Positions 27,068-37,111 of a DNA stretch of 64,000 nucleotides are shown here, in pieces. The notes below the pieces were generated by a model, which searched no databases, was not told the DNA's origin, and was given only the letters and a program-made list of their open reading frames with translations. Source of the stretch: Pinirhizobacter sp036499745 (GTDB lineage Bacteria > Pseudomonadota > Gammaproteobacteria > Xanthomonadales > Rhodanobacteraceae); NCBI RefSeq assembly GCF_036499745.1, contig NZ_DASYDG010000050.1, forward strand, positions 39,419-103,418, written 5' to 3'. A program made the position numbers and the translations under genes. Position 1 is the first letter of the stretch. Every line of letters begins with the position of its first letter.

Positions 27068-30004
27068 TCAAAGCTTGTAGTTGACGCCGAACATCACCGT
27101 GCGGCCCCAGGAATTGAAATCCAGTGGGCGCATCACCTGCGTGCCGTTGGGAAGTCCGGAAATCTGTACGGTCTTGTAGGGAGCATTGGTGGCATTGACG
27201 ACCTGCAGCAGGATCGACAAACCACTCCAGCGGCCCTGGTCGAAGGCATAGCCGGCCTGGACGTCGGTCTGCTTGTCGGCCAGGATCTGCTGATAGCCCA
27301 ACTGGTCGAACAGTGCCACCGCCTCGCCGGTGAATGCCGAGCGATAGCGTTCGGCCACGCGGAAGGAGAACCCATATTTCTCATAATAAATGGCGAGGTT
27401 CGCCACTTTGCGCGACAACCCCGGAAGAGTCTTGGGTCCTCCGGGGATGGACGACACCGAACTGACCGGGATGGAACTGTTCGTCAGCGAGAAATTACCG
27501 CCGATGCCGAAGCCGTCCAGCGCGCGGGCCACGACGGCGCCTTCCAGGTTGGCCTGTAGCTCCACGCCGTCGATCTTGCCGCCCGTGCCGTTTTCCGGCA
27601 GCGTGAACGAGCCGATGTTCGATGACGGTACCAGGGTGGGAGTGTCGTTGATGTTCTTGGAAAAGTCGTGGTCGAGGACAGTCTTGTTGTAGATATAGTT
27701 CAGCAGGTTCTTGTGAAACACCGCGGCGCCGACAAAGCTGGCCTTGCCGAAGTATTTCTCCCAGGAAAGATCCGTGCCCACGGCCACGTAGGGTTTGAGT
27801 TTCGGATTGCCGCCGCTGCCCGACCACAGCACCTGCCCCGCTTGCGGGCCATCCTGGATCTGCGCCACGCCAGCTGAGGTCGCCACCTTCTCGTCGTCGA
27901 TGCGGCCACGCGTCATCGTCTTGGCGAAGCCGAAGCGAAGGTATTGCCGCTCGCCGATCGTGGCCTTCAGGTTAAGGCTGGGCAGGAACTTGTTGTACTT
28001 GGTCCCGTCGGAAATGTGGCCGGCAAGGGTATCGCCATTGGTCTGCAAAGCATCCGACGACTGGTCGGTATGCACCGCCTGCAGGCCGACGTTGCCACCC
28101 AGGGGAATATCGCCCACGGTGGTGTCGATGTTGAACCTGGCGTAGGCAACCGGGACCTTTTCCTCGATCGTGTAATTCCGCGAGTAATCGCCCGCGCCAT
28201 TGCGTGGCACCAGGTAGAACTGGCTGCGCAGCGCATTGAGCACGTCGTAGTTCAATGCTCCGGGAATGCCGCCGTAGCCAACGTAGCTGGGGTTGTACAG
28301 GTACGACGGGTTGACCGGCGCGAAGATGTTGTTGTCGTAGGTGTCCTGGGTGGAGCCATTGCCGTTGAGGAAAGCGAAGTTGACGTCGGCGGTCTTGGTT
28401 TTCTTCCGGTCCGAATAGTCCACGCCGAAGTCGACCGTGGAGAAGATCCAACCCACCGGATGGCTCATTTCCAGGCGGATCGCCTTGATCGTGTCCTTCT
28501 GCTTGTCGAATTCCTCGCGTCCGTTGTAGCCGTAATTGAGCGGATCGGTGAAGCCGACATTGGCCGGATCGGCAAGATCGACGCCGGGGGTAAAGTATGG
28601 ATACCCATTGTCCGCATGGTTGGAAAACGCGGATGTGGTGGTGGCGCCGCCGGCCAGGCCTGAGAACAGGTAGGCATCGTGCAGGTTGACCTTGGCCGAC
28701 GAATACGACAGGTCGGCCGTGGCCAGCCAGTCGTTGCCGAAGTCGTACTGGTTGTTCCAGCCGGCCGAGAACAGCTTGTCGTGCTCTTTGTTGTATTCGT
28801 TCTGCAGGACGGGCTTCAGGCCGCTGATGGTGCCGGAGGTGACGATCGGATACGGCAGTTTCGGGGTAATGCCGACATCGGAATACGAGACGTTGTCGTA
28901 CGGGCTGCTCGTCCACTGCACGCCATTGGTGATCTGGCGCTGGTTGAAGGTGGAGTAGTACAGGTCGAGGGTGGAGTGGTAGTTGTCACCGGGCGCCCAC
29001 TCGATCACCGTCATCAGGCCGTTGCGCAGTTGACGCTCGCTACGGGCGCGAACCTGCATGCCTTCTTGGGAGATCACGCCATCGGGAAGTCCCGGCGTAT
29101 GCGGGGCACCCCAGATGCCTTCCGCGCCGTCCGGGCCATTGTTGTTCGCCCACCACCACGCCTGGTACTGCCGTTCCTGGATGGGCGAGTCCAACTGCGC
29201 TACGCCCACCGCCACACCGAGGGTGTGGTCGAAGAACTGGTCGATATACGAGAAGCTCGCGCGGTGACCCCAGGTGTTGACGCCGCTGGCAGGGTTCAAC
29301 TCGCCATTGGTGGTGTGTTCGCCACGAAGGTTCATGGCGATGGTGCGCTGGGGGAGATCCAGCGGCTTGATGGTATGGAGGTCCACCGTGCCGGAAAGGC
29401 CCTGACCGATCAGCGTGGCGTCGGGCGTCTTGTAGACGGCCGCGCCGCTGATGAGCTCGGAGGGATACTGGTCGAACTCCACGCCACGGTTCTCGCCGAT
29501 CGTGGCTTGCTCCCGGCCGTTGAGGGTCGTACCGGTGAAGTCCGGCGAGGTACCGCGGATGGAAATCATGTCCGCGCGTCCGGCCACACGCTGGGTGGCC
29601 AGGCCCGCCAGGCGGGACAGGCTTTCGGCGATGGACGAATCAGGCAGCTTGCCGATGTCCTCGGCCGAGATCGCCTCGATGATGCTGTTGGAATTCTCCT
29701 TGGCCTTCAGCGAGCTCTGGATACTGCCCTGGATGCCGGTGACGATCACGGCATCGAGATTGCTGACGGAATCTTCGGATTTCTTCTGGTTCTTCTTGTC
29801 GACCTTGGCCGGGGTCTTGCCGGCAGGCGGGGTCGTCTGGGTCGTGTTGTCGTTGGCAGGTGGTGGCTGGGCAGTGTCCTGCGCCAGGGCGCCCGGGGCG
29901 ATGAAAGCCAGCAGTAGGGCCGTGGCGCAGGCGGCGGAAAGCGGCCTTGGACGCAGACGGAAGGAGCGCACGGTGAGCACGTGCGACAAGCAACGATGTT
30001 CCAT
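27068..30004 (-). CDS. TonB-dependent receptor, Xanthomonas/Caulobacter oligosaccharide type
   Basis: A 978-aa receptor from ATG 30004 with GGGGAG 5 bases upstream. A long signal peptide (cleaved near GALAQD) and a Pro/Lys-rich linker are followed by LDAVIVTGIQGSIQSSLKAK. The plug text is that of the TIGR01782-type receptors used for plant and algal oligosaccharides: ISAEDIGKLPDSSIAESLSR, SIRGTSPDFTGTTLNGRE and GLSGTVDLHTIKPLD. The C-terminus is SWGRTVMFGVNYKL. Its gene follows a GH65 hydrolase on the same strand, so uptake of the hydrolase product or its substrate is likely. A palindrome lies upstream. Confidence 0.94.
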   Translation of the reverse strand: MEHRCLSHVLTVRSFRLRPRPLSAACATALLLAFIAPGALAQDTAQPPPANDNTTQTTPPAGKTPAKVDKKNQKKSEDSVSNLDAVIVTGIQGSIQSSLKAKENSNSIIEAISAEDIGKLPDSSIAESLSRLAGLATQRVAGRADMISIRGTSPDFTGTTLNGREQATIGENRGVEFDQYPSELISGAAVYKTPDATLIGQGLSGTVDLHTIKPLDLPQRTIAMNLRGEHTTNGELNPASGVNTWGHRASFSYIDQFFDHTLGVAVGVAQLDSPIQERQYQAWWWANNNGPDGAEGIWGAPHTPGLPDGVISQEGMQVRARSERQLRNGLMTVIEWAPGDNYHSTLDLYYSTFNQRQITNGVQWTSSPYDNVSYSDVGITPKLPYPIVTSGTISGLKPVLQNEYNKEHDKLFSAGWNNQYDFGNDWLATADLSYSSAKVNLHDAYLFSGLAGGATTTSAFSNHADNGYPYFTPGVDLADPANVGFTDPLNYGYNGREEFDKQKDTIKAIRLEMSHPVGWIFSTVDFGVDYSDRKKTKTADVNFAFLNGNGSTQDTYDNNIFAPVNPSYLYNPSYVGYGGIPGALNYDVLNALRSQFYLVPRNGAGDYSRNYTIEEKVPVAYARFNIDTTVGDIPLGGNVGLQAVHTDQSSDALQTNGDTLAGHISDGTKYNKFLPSLNLKATIGERQYLRFGFAKTMTRGRIDDEKVATSAGVAQIQDGPQAGQVLWSGSGGNPKLKPYVAVGTDLSWEKYFGKASFVGAAVFHKNLLNYIYNKTVLDHDFSKNINDTPTLVPSSNIGSFTLPENGTGGKIDGVELQANLEGAVVARALDGFGIGGNFSLTNSSIPVSSVSSIPGGPKTLPGLSRKVANLAIYYEKYGFSFRVAERYRSAFTGEAVALFDQLGYQQILADKQTDVQAGYAFDQGRWSGLSILLQVVNATNAPYKTVQISGLPNGTQVMRPLDFNSWGRTVMFGVNYKL

Positions 30005-30090
30005 CAATTCTCCCCAGAGCCGATGAAAGCGCCCCCCTCGGCGCTGCAAATGGAGCATGCGCGAAGGAATTTGCCGCTGTCATCATGCAT

Positions 30091-30107
30091 CGCAACATCA
30101 TGTTGCG
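30091..30107. promoter_or_regulatory. Perfect 17-bp palindrome upstream of TonB receptor
   Basis: CGCAACAT, one central C, ATGTTGCG. It is 87 bp upstream of the receptor ATG. It looks like an operator for a LacI-type or similar dimeric regulator, which often control such receptors in Xanthomonadales; no regulator gene is adjacent. The rest of 30005-30260 shows no gene. Confidence 0.5.
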
Positions 30108-30260
30108 CATGGGTTCATGAAGTTGTGGGTTACGTGTACGGATGGCAGCCCGCAGCCGCACGCCGGCCGCTCACCACCAACAGCAATTTCTTGCGGTGAG
30201 GAATCAGGCCTTAATTCCGCCCTTGGGCCATGCAACAGATGGATGCAAAAGCCGACCTCC

Positions 30261-32975
30261 TCATGGATGGCTCCCGCCGCTAACTGAAACCTCAACCACG
30301 TGGGCCGGTGCCTTGCCATCCACCACCACGCGCAGGAACCGCGCACTTTTGCCGCCCCCCGCCGCGGTAATGGTGTCCACATCACCGGCGGCGTGGACAG
30401 GCGTTGATCCCACCGGCCACCATGTCTGGCCATCGCTGGAAGCATCCACGGTGTAGTGGAACGTCTCGCCGGCACCTCGCGTCAACTGCACGCTCGTGAT
30501 CACCGCGGGCTTGCCCAGGGCGATGTTAAGCGTGCCCTTCCCGGCCACCGGCATCCAGCTGGTGGCGATCGAACCATCCACCGCGGCCACCGGGGGGTTG
30601 GCGGCGATCGCCGAAGTGGCCGACGTGGCCTGGCAACGAGCCAGGTTATCGGTGGGTTGAAGATCGGGCTTGCGGGTATCGAGCACCAGTGGTGTGCCTG
30701 ACTCGAGCATTCGCTTGCCGGCGCGGGTGGTCACCGGGATCGCCTTGCCCGAGGCCAGCGTCACTGTGGTCTTGTCACGGGTGATGCGCATGGCGAACAC
30801 GCGGCCCTGCCACTGCAGGCCTTTCAATGTCAGCCCCTGCAACTGCGGCGGAAGGCTGGGATCCAGTTCGATGGCATCGGGACCGAATCGCAGCCCACTG
30901 AAGCCATAAAGGAACTGCTGCAGCACGCCACCGGTACCGGTAAGGAAATTCAACGGGCCGCCTTCGGTGGTTTCGCTGGTCTGGAAGAACGGTTCGTGCA
31001 GCTGCGGCAGGTAGCTGCGGATCATGAACGTGTAGGCCGCGCATCCAGGCAGGTCCAGCGCGGACGTCGCGATCGAATGAATGGCATCGGTCATGGCCGG
31101 CCCGTTGGCACGGGTACGCGGCACGTAATAGTTGATGTCGTTCAGCGCCACCTGGGCAGGCATCGGGTAATGCAGCGGATAGGTCATCAGCACCACGTCG
31201 GCCTGTTTGACAGTGGATCCGTCATAGCCGTCGTATTCCAGATGGCGCTGGTTCACTGCGTCGAAGGGTATGGTCTTGACCAGGCCGTCGGCCACTTCCT
31301 GCCAGCGCGGCTGCACGGGCTTGCCCAACAGGCCCGCCGCAGCGATGGCATGCTTGATCGCCTGCGAGGCGGCGGCATTGGTATAGGCGGAGTTGTTCAC
31401 GCCGAAATGGTCTTCGTCGGGCGGCTGCACGTTGTTCACCGCGAAGCCCCCATTGGCGACCGGTGTCGCCACGCTGGTCCAGAAATCAGCGATGGCCGCC
31501 AGCACCGGGAAACCCTTCGAAGCCAGCCACGCGCGGTCGCCCGTGGCCGCGAAGTAGTTCCACTGCGCCATGGCAACGTCGGCCTGCAAGTGGAATTCCT
31601 GGCTACAGCTGTAATTCGGGTCGGCGAGGATCTTGTCGTTGTCATCCGCCCTGGTGCCGTAGCAGTCTTCATGGATGGAGCCGTCGTCGGCCGCCGTCCA
31701 CGGGTAATACGCGCCCATGTGGCCATTGGCGCTTGCGTTCTTCTTTGCCGCGGCAAGGGTGTCGAAGCGGTAATCGACCATGGACCGGGCAATGTCCGGA
31801 TGCACGGCCAGAAGTGCGGGCATCATCCAGGTGTCTGAATCCCAGAAGGCCATGCCAGCGTAGCTGTCGCTGCTGAGGCCGGACGGACCGAGCACGCCGG
31901 GTGCATCGTCACGGATGCTGGCGTAGAGGTTGTAGATGCCTGAGCGCACCACGTTCTGCAGTTGTGGTGCGCCGTCGACCACGATGTCGCCCTGCCAGAT
32001 CTTGTCCCAGGCGGAGCGGCTTTCGGCAAGCACGGCATCACCCCCCGCACTGGCGGCTGCCTGTGCTTCGGTTGCCGCCACGGTGGCTGGATCGGGCGAA
32101 TCCTTCGAGGTGGCGACGGCCACGTACTTGGTGAAGGTATAGGTCTGCCCGGTTTTCGCCGCCACGCTCACCCGTTCGCCGCCGCTCAAGGGCTTGCCCG
32201 TAGCCGTGGCCTCGCCGGTCATCGTGGCGTCGCCCTGCAGACGCAGGATCGAGGTCATCACCAGGCCCAGCCGGGTACCCGCCGTGCTGGCCGTGAGCGT
32301 CGTGCGGTGTGCACGGGTGTCTACCTGTGCGTTGCCAGCGGCAAGGCGTGCCGCACCGGCGCCATCGAACCACCCGGTCACCTTCAGCGTGCCATTCCAG
32401 TTCGGCGTCAACCGCAGTTCAACGATACCCACATGCTTGCGTGCGCGGCTGGTGAACACTCGATACTGGAAGGCCGTGGTTTCGCCACCCGGTGCTTTCC
32501 AGGTACCGGAGGTGGTGATCTGCCCGGTACGCAGGTCCTGCACCTGGCGGTAACCGTCGATGTCGGTAAGCTTCGCGGTCGAAGCAGTGTATTGCCCGGA
32601 CGGGGATGCGAAATCCAACGAACTCCACGTGGGCAGCAGTGCCGGCACGCGCTTGGTTTCGTCGGGATAGAAGTTGGAGAACTTGCCTGAGGCGTAGAAG
32701 CCGGCCAGGAGCGACTGCACGCCGCGGACGGCATCGATCGGCCAGTTGGTGCGGCCGACCCCGGCAAGGTATCCGGCGCCGGCCGGTGGAATTCTCTGGC
32801 TGAAGTAACCATTGCCCACATAGGGCATGCCGGTTTCGGTGGGCGCGAAGCCGGTGGATACGAACAGCCATGGACTGGACTGTGTGGCCGCCCGTGGCGT
32901 GGGATCGGCGAAAGCGCAAGGCGCGGCGATGAGCAACAGGGCCAGCAGCAGGGCCGACCGGTTCAAGCGTTTCAC
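30261..32975 (-). CDS. Secreted glycoside hydrolase family 65-type protein with F5/8 C domain
   Basis: A 904-aa protein from a GTG start at 32975 with GGAG 8 bases upstream. Signal peptide (cleaved near CAFAD) is followed by an N-terminal beta domain and an (alpha/alpha)6 barrel with FWDSDTWMMPALLAVHP (about 378-393) and QPPDEDHFGVNNSAYTNAAA, in which Glu521 aligns with the GH65 general acid. The C-terminal about 160 residues (AVDGSIATSWMPVAGKGTLN) are a discoidin-type module. The combination resembles secreted acid trehalases and other GH65 hydrolases rather than cytosolic phosphorylases. It is upstream of the oligosaccharide-type TonB receptor. Confidence 0.85.
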   Translation of the reverse strand: MKRLNRSALLLALLLIAAPCAFADPTPRAATQSSPWLFVSTGFAPTETGMPYVGNGYFSQRIPPAGAGYLAGVGRTNWPIDAVRGVQSLLAGFYASGKFSNFYPDETKRVPALLPTWSSLDFASPSGQYTASTAKLTDIDGYRQVQDLRTGQITTSGTWKAPGGETTAFQYRVFTSRARKHVGIVELRLTPNWNGTLKVTGWFDGAGAARLAAGNAQVDTRAHRTTLTASTAGTRLGLVMTSILRLQGDATMTGEATATGKPLSGGERVSVAAKTGQTYTFTKYVAVATSKDSPDPATVAATEAQAAASAGGDAVLAESRSAWDKIWQGDIVVDGAPQLQNVVRSGIYNLYASIRDDAPGVLGPSGLSSDSYAGMAFWDSDTWMMPALLAVHPDIARSMVDYRFDTLAAAKKNASANGHMGAYYPWTAADDGSIHEDCYGTRADDNDKILADPNYSCSQEFHLQADVAMAQWNYFAATGDRAWLASKGFPVLAAIADFWTSVATPVANGGFAVNNVQPPDEDHFGVNNSAYTNAAASQAIKHAIAAAGLLGKPVQPRWQEVADGLVKTIPFDAVNQRHLEYDGYDGSTVKQADVVLMTYPLHYPMPAQVALNDINYYVPRTRANGPAMTDAIHSIATSALDLPGCAAYTFMIRSYLPQLHEPFFQTSETTEGGPLNFLTGTGGVLQQFLYGFSGLRFGPDAIELDPSLPPQLQGLTLKGLQWQGRVFAMRITRDKTTVTLASGKAIPVTTRAGKRMLESGTPLVLDTRKPDLQPTDNLARCQATSATSAIAANPPVAAVDGSIATSWMPVAGKGTLNIALGKPAVITSVQLTRGAGETFHYTVDASSDGQTWWPVGSTPVHAAGDVDTITAAGGGKSARFLRVVVDGKAPAHVVEVSVSGGSHP

Positions 32976-33161
32976 GTCGCATTCTCCTTCATATCCCACC
33001 CCTGCCACACTGATGCCGCGGAGTTCGCAACCGCGAAACACCACGCACTGGAATAACACGCAAGACAACCGGGGGGCAAGCGGCGGCCTGCGGACGCTCA
33101 CCTCACCTTGTACCCTGCCCGGCTACCCTGCACGCTCCAAGCCCGAGGGAACCGGCCATTC

Positions 33162-34430
33162 ATGTGGACCGCGATCGTCATCACCGCGTTGGTTACTGCC
33201 ATGGTCATCGTCATTGCGGTGAACTTCCATAAGCCCGAGAAAGCCGTGCGCTTTCCGGTCGAACACTGCCATGCCGTGCGCGACCCCCCGTTCCGCCTGG
33301 AAATGGACGCCATGCTGGGCCCGGACATATTGGAGGGAAACCGCGTCCTGCCGCTGCAAAACGGCGAGGAGATATTCCCGGCCATGCTGGCAGCCATTGC
33401 TTCAGCCACACGCACCATCACATTCGAAACCTATATCTACTGGTCGGGGGATATCGGCAAGAAGTTCGCCGACGCACTGAAGGAGCGTTCGCTGGCCGGC
33501 GTCACCGTGCACGTGATGCTGGACTGGGCCGGCAGCGAAAAGATGGACAAGCGCCTGCTGGAAGAACTTCGCGACGGTGGCGTGGAAGTGGAGCGCTACC
33601 ATCCGCTGCGCTGGTACACCATGGCCCGCATGAACAACCGCACGCACAGGAAGATGCTGGTGGTGGACGGGCGCATCGGCTTCACCGGTGGCGTCGGTAT
33701 CGCCGACCAGTGGACGGGGCACGCCCAGGACCCCGGCCACTGGCGCGATGTGCACTTCCGTGTGGAAGGCCCGGTGGTGGCGCAGATGCAGGCCTGCTTC
33801 ATGGACAACTGGATCAAGACCACAGGTACCGTGCAGCACAGCGATGGTTATTATCCCGTGCTTGGGCCGGCAGGCGACCATGCGATGCACTTGTTCGTCA
33901 GCTCGCCCGCTGCCGGCGGCAACTCAAGCATGCACATGATGTACCTGCTTGCCATCGCCGCGGTGGTGGAAAGCTTCGATCTGCAGGCCTCGTATTTTAT
34001 TCCCGACAGCATCACCCTCAATGCGATTCTTGGCGCCAGGGATCGCGGGGCGCGCATTCGCATCCTGGTACCGGGCCGCTATATCGATTCGAAGCTCGTG
34101 CGCATGGCTTCCAGGCGTACCTGGGGCAAACTTCTGGCGGCAGGTGTGGAAATCTATGAGTACCAGCCCACCATGATGCACAACAAGGTCCTGATCATGG
34201 ACCGTCACATGGTATCGGTGGGTTCCACCAACTTCGACATGCGCTCATTCAACCTCAATGACGAGGCAAGCCTGAATGTCTATTCGGACGACTTCGCCCG
34301 CACGATGACCGACATGATGGAGGCTGACCTGCGCCATGCCCGGCGTTACACCCTCGACATGTGGAAGCAGCGCCCGGCCTGGCAAAAACTTGGCGAGGTG
34401 CTGACGCGGCCGTTCGAATCGCAGCTATGA
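33162..34430 (+). CDS. Phospholipase D-family cardiolipin synthase-like protein
   Basis: A 422-aa protein. One N-terminal membrane helix (about residues 2-20) is followed by two HKD domains: His162/Lys164/Asp169 (THRKMLVVDG) and His340/Lys342/Asp347 (MHNKVLIMDR), with STNFDMRSFNLNDEASLNVY as in ClsA/B-type synthases. It probably condenses phospholipids to cardiolipin at the inner membrane. The ATG at 33162 begins the helix; the open frame back to 33108 lacks similarity. It is divergent from the GH65 gene and ends 6 bp into the convergent permease gene. Confidence 0.92.
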   Translation: MWTAIVITALVTAMVIVIAVNFHKPEKAVRFPVEHCHAVRDPPFRLEMDAMLGPDILEGNRVLPLQNGEEIFPAMLAAIASATRTITFETYIYWSGDIGKKFADALKERSLAGVTVHVMLDWAGSEKMDKRLLEELRDGGVEVERYHPLRWYTMARMNNRTHRKMLVVDGRIGFTGGVGIADQWTGHAQDPGHWRDVHFRVEGPVVAQMQACFMDNWIKTTGTVQHSDGYYPVLGPAGDHAMHLFVSSPAAGGNSSMHMMYLLAIAAVVESFDLQASYFIPDSITLNAILGARDRGARIRILVPGRYIDSKLVRMASRRTWGKLLAAGVEIYEYQPTMMHNKVLIMDRHMVSVGSTNFDMRSFNLNDEASLNVYSDDFARTMTDMMEADLRHARRYTLDMWKQRPAWQKLGEVLTRPFESQL

Positions 34431-35642
34431 GCTGCGCGTGGCCACCACCGGAGGCACCGCCGCTGCACGCATGGCCGGCCACAGCACCGCGGCCTGGCCC
34501 ACGATCCACAGCAGGATGGCCCCGGCCACCGGATACGCACCGGGAAGGCGTGGCAGTTCGTAGTGCTGCATCAACAATCCGTTCACGCCATATGCCAGGG
34601 CGGCGCCGCTGGCGATGCCCACGGTGGTCAGGATGAAATTCTCGGTCTGGAAGTAATGCAGGATATTCGCGCGCGTGGCGCCCAGCGCGCGGCGCACGCC
34701 GATCTGCCGGCGCCTCTGCGCCACCCAGAAACTTCCCAGGCCCACGATGCCCAGTGCGGTGACCACCAGTAGCGCAATGCAAACCCCCACCAGCAGTCCG
34801 ATCATGGCGCGGTCGTCCTGGAAGTAAGTGCGACGCACTTCATCGAACGTGCTTTTCTTCAGGATGATGCGGTTCGGATTGGTCACCTTGAGTGCAGCGA
34901 CGGCTTGCTGGAGTACGCGCTCGCGATCAGCCGGTGAGGTACGGATAATGTAGTTCGTGCCAGGGGTGGCGCCGATGCGCAGGGGTAAGACGATGCTGTA
35001 GTCGGCGGTATGCCAGTCCCATATGGAAGGCCGCACCAGGTGCCTCAACACCCCTACCACCATCATCGGCTTGTCGCCCATGTAAATCGTCTTGCCGACG
35101 GCATTCTGGCCCGGCCAGAGCTTTTCGGCCATGCCGCTTGAGATCACGACCACCTTGGGAATGATCTTTAGCTTCGAGGCAACCGCCACCGAGAAATCCA
35201 CGTTGTCCTCGTGGGTAAGGTCGCGGCCGGCAATCACTTGCGCACCCAACGCCTGGACAACATCCTGGCCCTGGTAGATGGTGGCGTTGAGCGATTCGTT
35301 CTTCTGGGTGGGGTCGAGTTTGATCGTGCTGTTGTTGGACGAACGCCCGAAGGGTACCTGGTTGCTCAGTGCCACGGCCTTGACGCCGGCGATCTTCTTG
35401 ATGGCGGCGAGGTCTTCCTCGGCGCGTGCCATGGTGTCGGCGCGACGTCCGATGTCGGCTGTCTGCACCCGGATCACTTCGTTTTCCGCGATCCCGCTGG
35501 GGATGTTCATGCGGTCGATGCGCTGGGAAATGAGGAACACCGAGTTACAGACGATGGCGCAGGTAAGGGCGATCTCCAGGATCACCAGCAACGCGGTGAT
35601 CTTGTGATGCCGCAACGAGGCAAGAATCGGCATGATGTCCAT
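34425..35642 (-). CDS. FtsX/MacB-type ABC transporter permease (second of pair)
   Basis: A 405-aa protein from ATG 35642 with AGGGGA upstream. One helix near the N-terminus (ALLVILEIALTCAIVCNSVF), a large periplasmic MacB-like core domain (about 45-270), and three C-terminal helices with the FtsX motif VAQRRRQIGVRRALGATRAN. It would pair with the permease encoded 10 bp upstream. Family complexes extrude peptides, lipoproteins or antibiotics, or transmit mechanical signals, powered by a MacB/LolD-type ATPase, but none is present here. Confidence 0.9.
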   Translation of the reverse strand: MDIMPILASLRHHKITALLVILEIALTCAIVCNSVFLISQRIDRMNIPSGIAENEVIRVQTADIGRRADTMARAEEDLAAIKKIAGVKAVALSNQVPFGRSSNNSTIKLDPTQKNESLNATIYQGQDVVQALGAQVIAGRDLTHEDNVDFSVAVASKLKIIPKVVVISSGMAEKLWPGQNAVGKTIYMGDKPMMVVGVLRHLVRPSIWDWHTADYSIVLPLRIGATPGTNYIIRTSPADRERVLQQAVAALKVTNPNRIILKKSTFDEVRRTYFQDDRAMIGLLVGVCIALLVVTALGIVGLGSFWVAQRRRQIGVRRALGATRANILHYFQTENFILTTVGIASGAALAYGVNGLLMQHYELPRLPGAYPVAGAILLWIVGQAAVLWPAMRAAAVPPVVATRSS

Positions 35643-35652
35643 CCTGGTTCCC

Positions 35653-36957
35653 CTAGTTGCTCTTGAGTTGAAGGGCGGGCACCACCTGGCACGCGCGCCA
35701 GGCAGGCAGCAGGCCGGCGACGAGGGTGGCCGATACCGCCAGCAGGAAAGTCGCCAGGAGCATCGGCAGGTCCAGATGGGCCAGCGAGGCATAATCGGAA
35801 GGTTGCAGGCGCACCAGCCACAAGCCCAGCAGCGACAGCAGCAGGCCGCCGGCGCCTCCCACCAGGCCCACCAGGCCCGCTTCCACCAGCAGTTGGGCGA
35901 AGATCACCCGGCGTGACGCACCCAGGGCGCGGCGCACACCAAGTTCGGAGGCCCGGCGCAGGAACTTGGCCAGCATCAATCCCACCGTATTGACCAGGCA
36001 CACCACCAGGAAGCCCAGGGCCAGCCATACCTGCAGGCGGACATCGCCCGGCACTACCTTGTTGATGTCCAGCCATTGCATCAAGTTGGGCAAAACCACG
36101 TTCGGCGGGCGCTGGAACCGGCCCAGGGCCTTCTGCTCCTGGCTGTAATGGACCAGGAATTCCTTGTAGGCAGCAGCCTTGGCGGGTGAATCGAGCTGTA
36201 CCCAGAACTGCAGCCATACACACTCGGACGTTTCCATGTGGTCGCCGTCGTTGCCGTCAGTGCCCCAGCAGTCTGACGATCCATTGCGCTCGAGCAACAG
36301 GTCGCGGGAGGTGAACAAGGGTATGAAGACGTTCTCCTTCTCCGAGAACGTGCTCATGTTGAGGTCGTAGAAATGCGGGTTCGGGCGCCAATTATCGATC
36401 ACGCCGATGATGCGCAGATCGTGTCCGTTCACGCGCAGCGACTGCCCCGTGCTGTCCTTGCCGCTGAAGAGCTTGTCGTTAAGATCGCGGGTGATCACCG
36501 CCACGCGGGCCTTGGCCTGGTCTTCGGCCGCGGTCCAGGCGTGGCCGAAGATGAAGGGCACGTTGAACATCGGGAAGAAATCGGCCGTGGTGTATCGCGC
36601 GTCCTCGAAGAACGGCTCGATGGTCGACTGCGTGGACTGGATCGGTACCGCGCCACCGGTCATCAGCGCCTGGTGGCTGCCCCGGGCCGCCTTGAGCAGG
36701 TACATGCCGTCGGGCCAGGAAAGCTGCTCCGGCGGCTTGCTGGTGGGCGTGTAGCCGTCCATGTCACGCGGGTCCAGCTGCGGGTAGTAGAGCTGGGCGC
36801 TGCTACCGGGAATCGGGTCGCCGGACAGCACGTGCAGCACGGTGAGCGTGGTCATGCTCGCCCCGATCCCCAGCGCGATCGCCAGCACCATCAGCAGCGT
36901 GAGCGCACGGTTCCGCTTCAGGCTGCGCAGGGCCATCTCCAGGTTGTAAGCGAACAT
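35653..36957 (-). CDS. FtsX/MacB-type ABC transporter permease (first of pair)
   Basis: A 434-aa protein from ATG 36957 with GGGAGGG 3-6 bases upstream. N-terminal helix (RALTLLMVLAIALGIGAS), periplasmic MacB-like core, and C-terminal helices with LRRASELGVRRALGASRRVI. It has the same architecture as the next gene and is separated from it by 10 bp. No ATPase or adaptor gene is adjacent: the upstream gene is an SDR dehydrogenase and the downstream side is a convergent phospholipase D gene. The complex must use an ATPase from elsewhere or the operon has been broken. Confidence 0.9.
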   Translation of the reverse strand: MFAYNLEMALRSLKRNRALTLLMVLAIALGIGASMTTLTVLHVLSGDPIPGSSAQLYYPQLDPRDMDGYTPTSKPPEQLSWPDGMYLLKAARGSHQALMTGGAVPIQSTQSTIEPFFEDARYTTADFFPMFNVPFIFGHAWTAAEDQAKARVAVITRDLNDKLFSGKDSTGQSLRVNGHDLRIIGVIDNWRPNPHFYDLNMSTFSEKENVFIPLFTSRDLLLERNGSSDCWGTDGNDGDHMETSECVWLQFWVQLDSPAKAAAYKEFLVHYSQEQKALGRFQRPPNVVLPNLMQWLDINKVVPGDVRLQVWLALGFLVVCLVNTVGLMLAKFLRRASELGVRRALGASRRVIFAQLLVEAGLVGLVGGAGGLLLSLLGLWLVRLQPSDYASLAHLDLPMLLATFLLAVSATLVAGLLPAWRACQVVPALQLKSN

Positions 36958-37111
36958 GTCCGTCCCTCCCGCGCATCCCGCGCCCATGCCGTGGCATTGC
37001 AACTGCCGTGCCACGGGCCATTTGCGTGGATCCGGGGAAAAACCGCAAACCGTTGGTGTGGGCCGGTGTCCGCGGACAGATTCCCCTGCCCGGCGGACAC
37101 TGCCTGGAGCA

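Noticed and set aside
28679..29917. 412-codon plus-strand ORF antisense to the TonB receptor
   Set aside because: A mirror frame of the well-supported receptor; composition is Val/Arg/Gly-rich shadow text without domain features.
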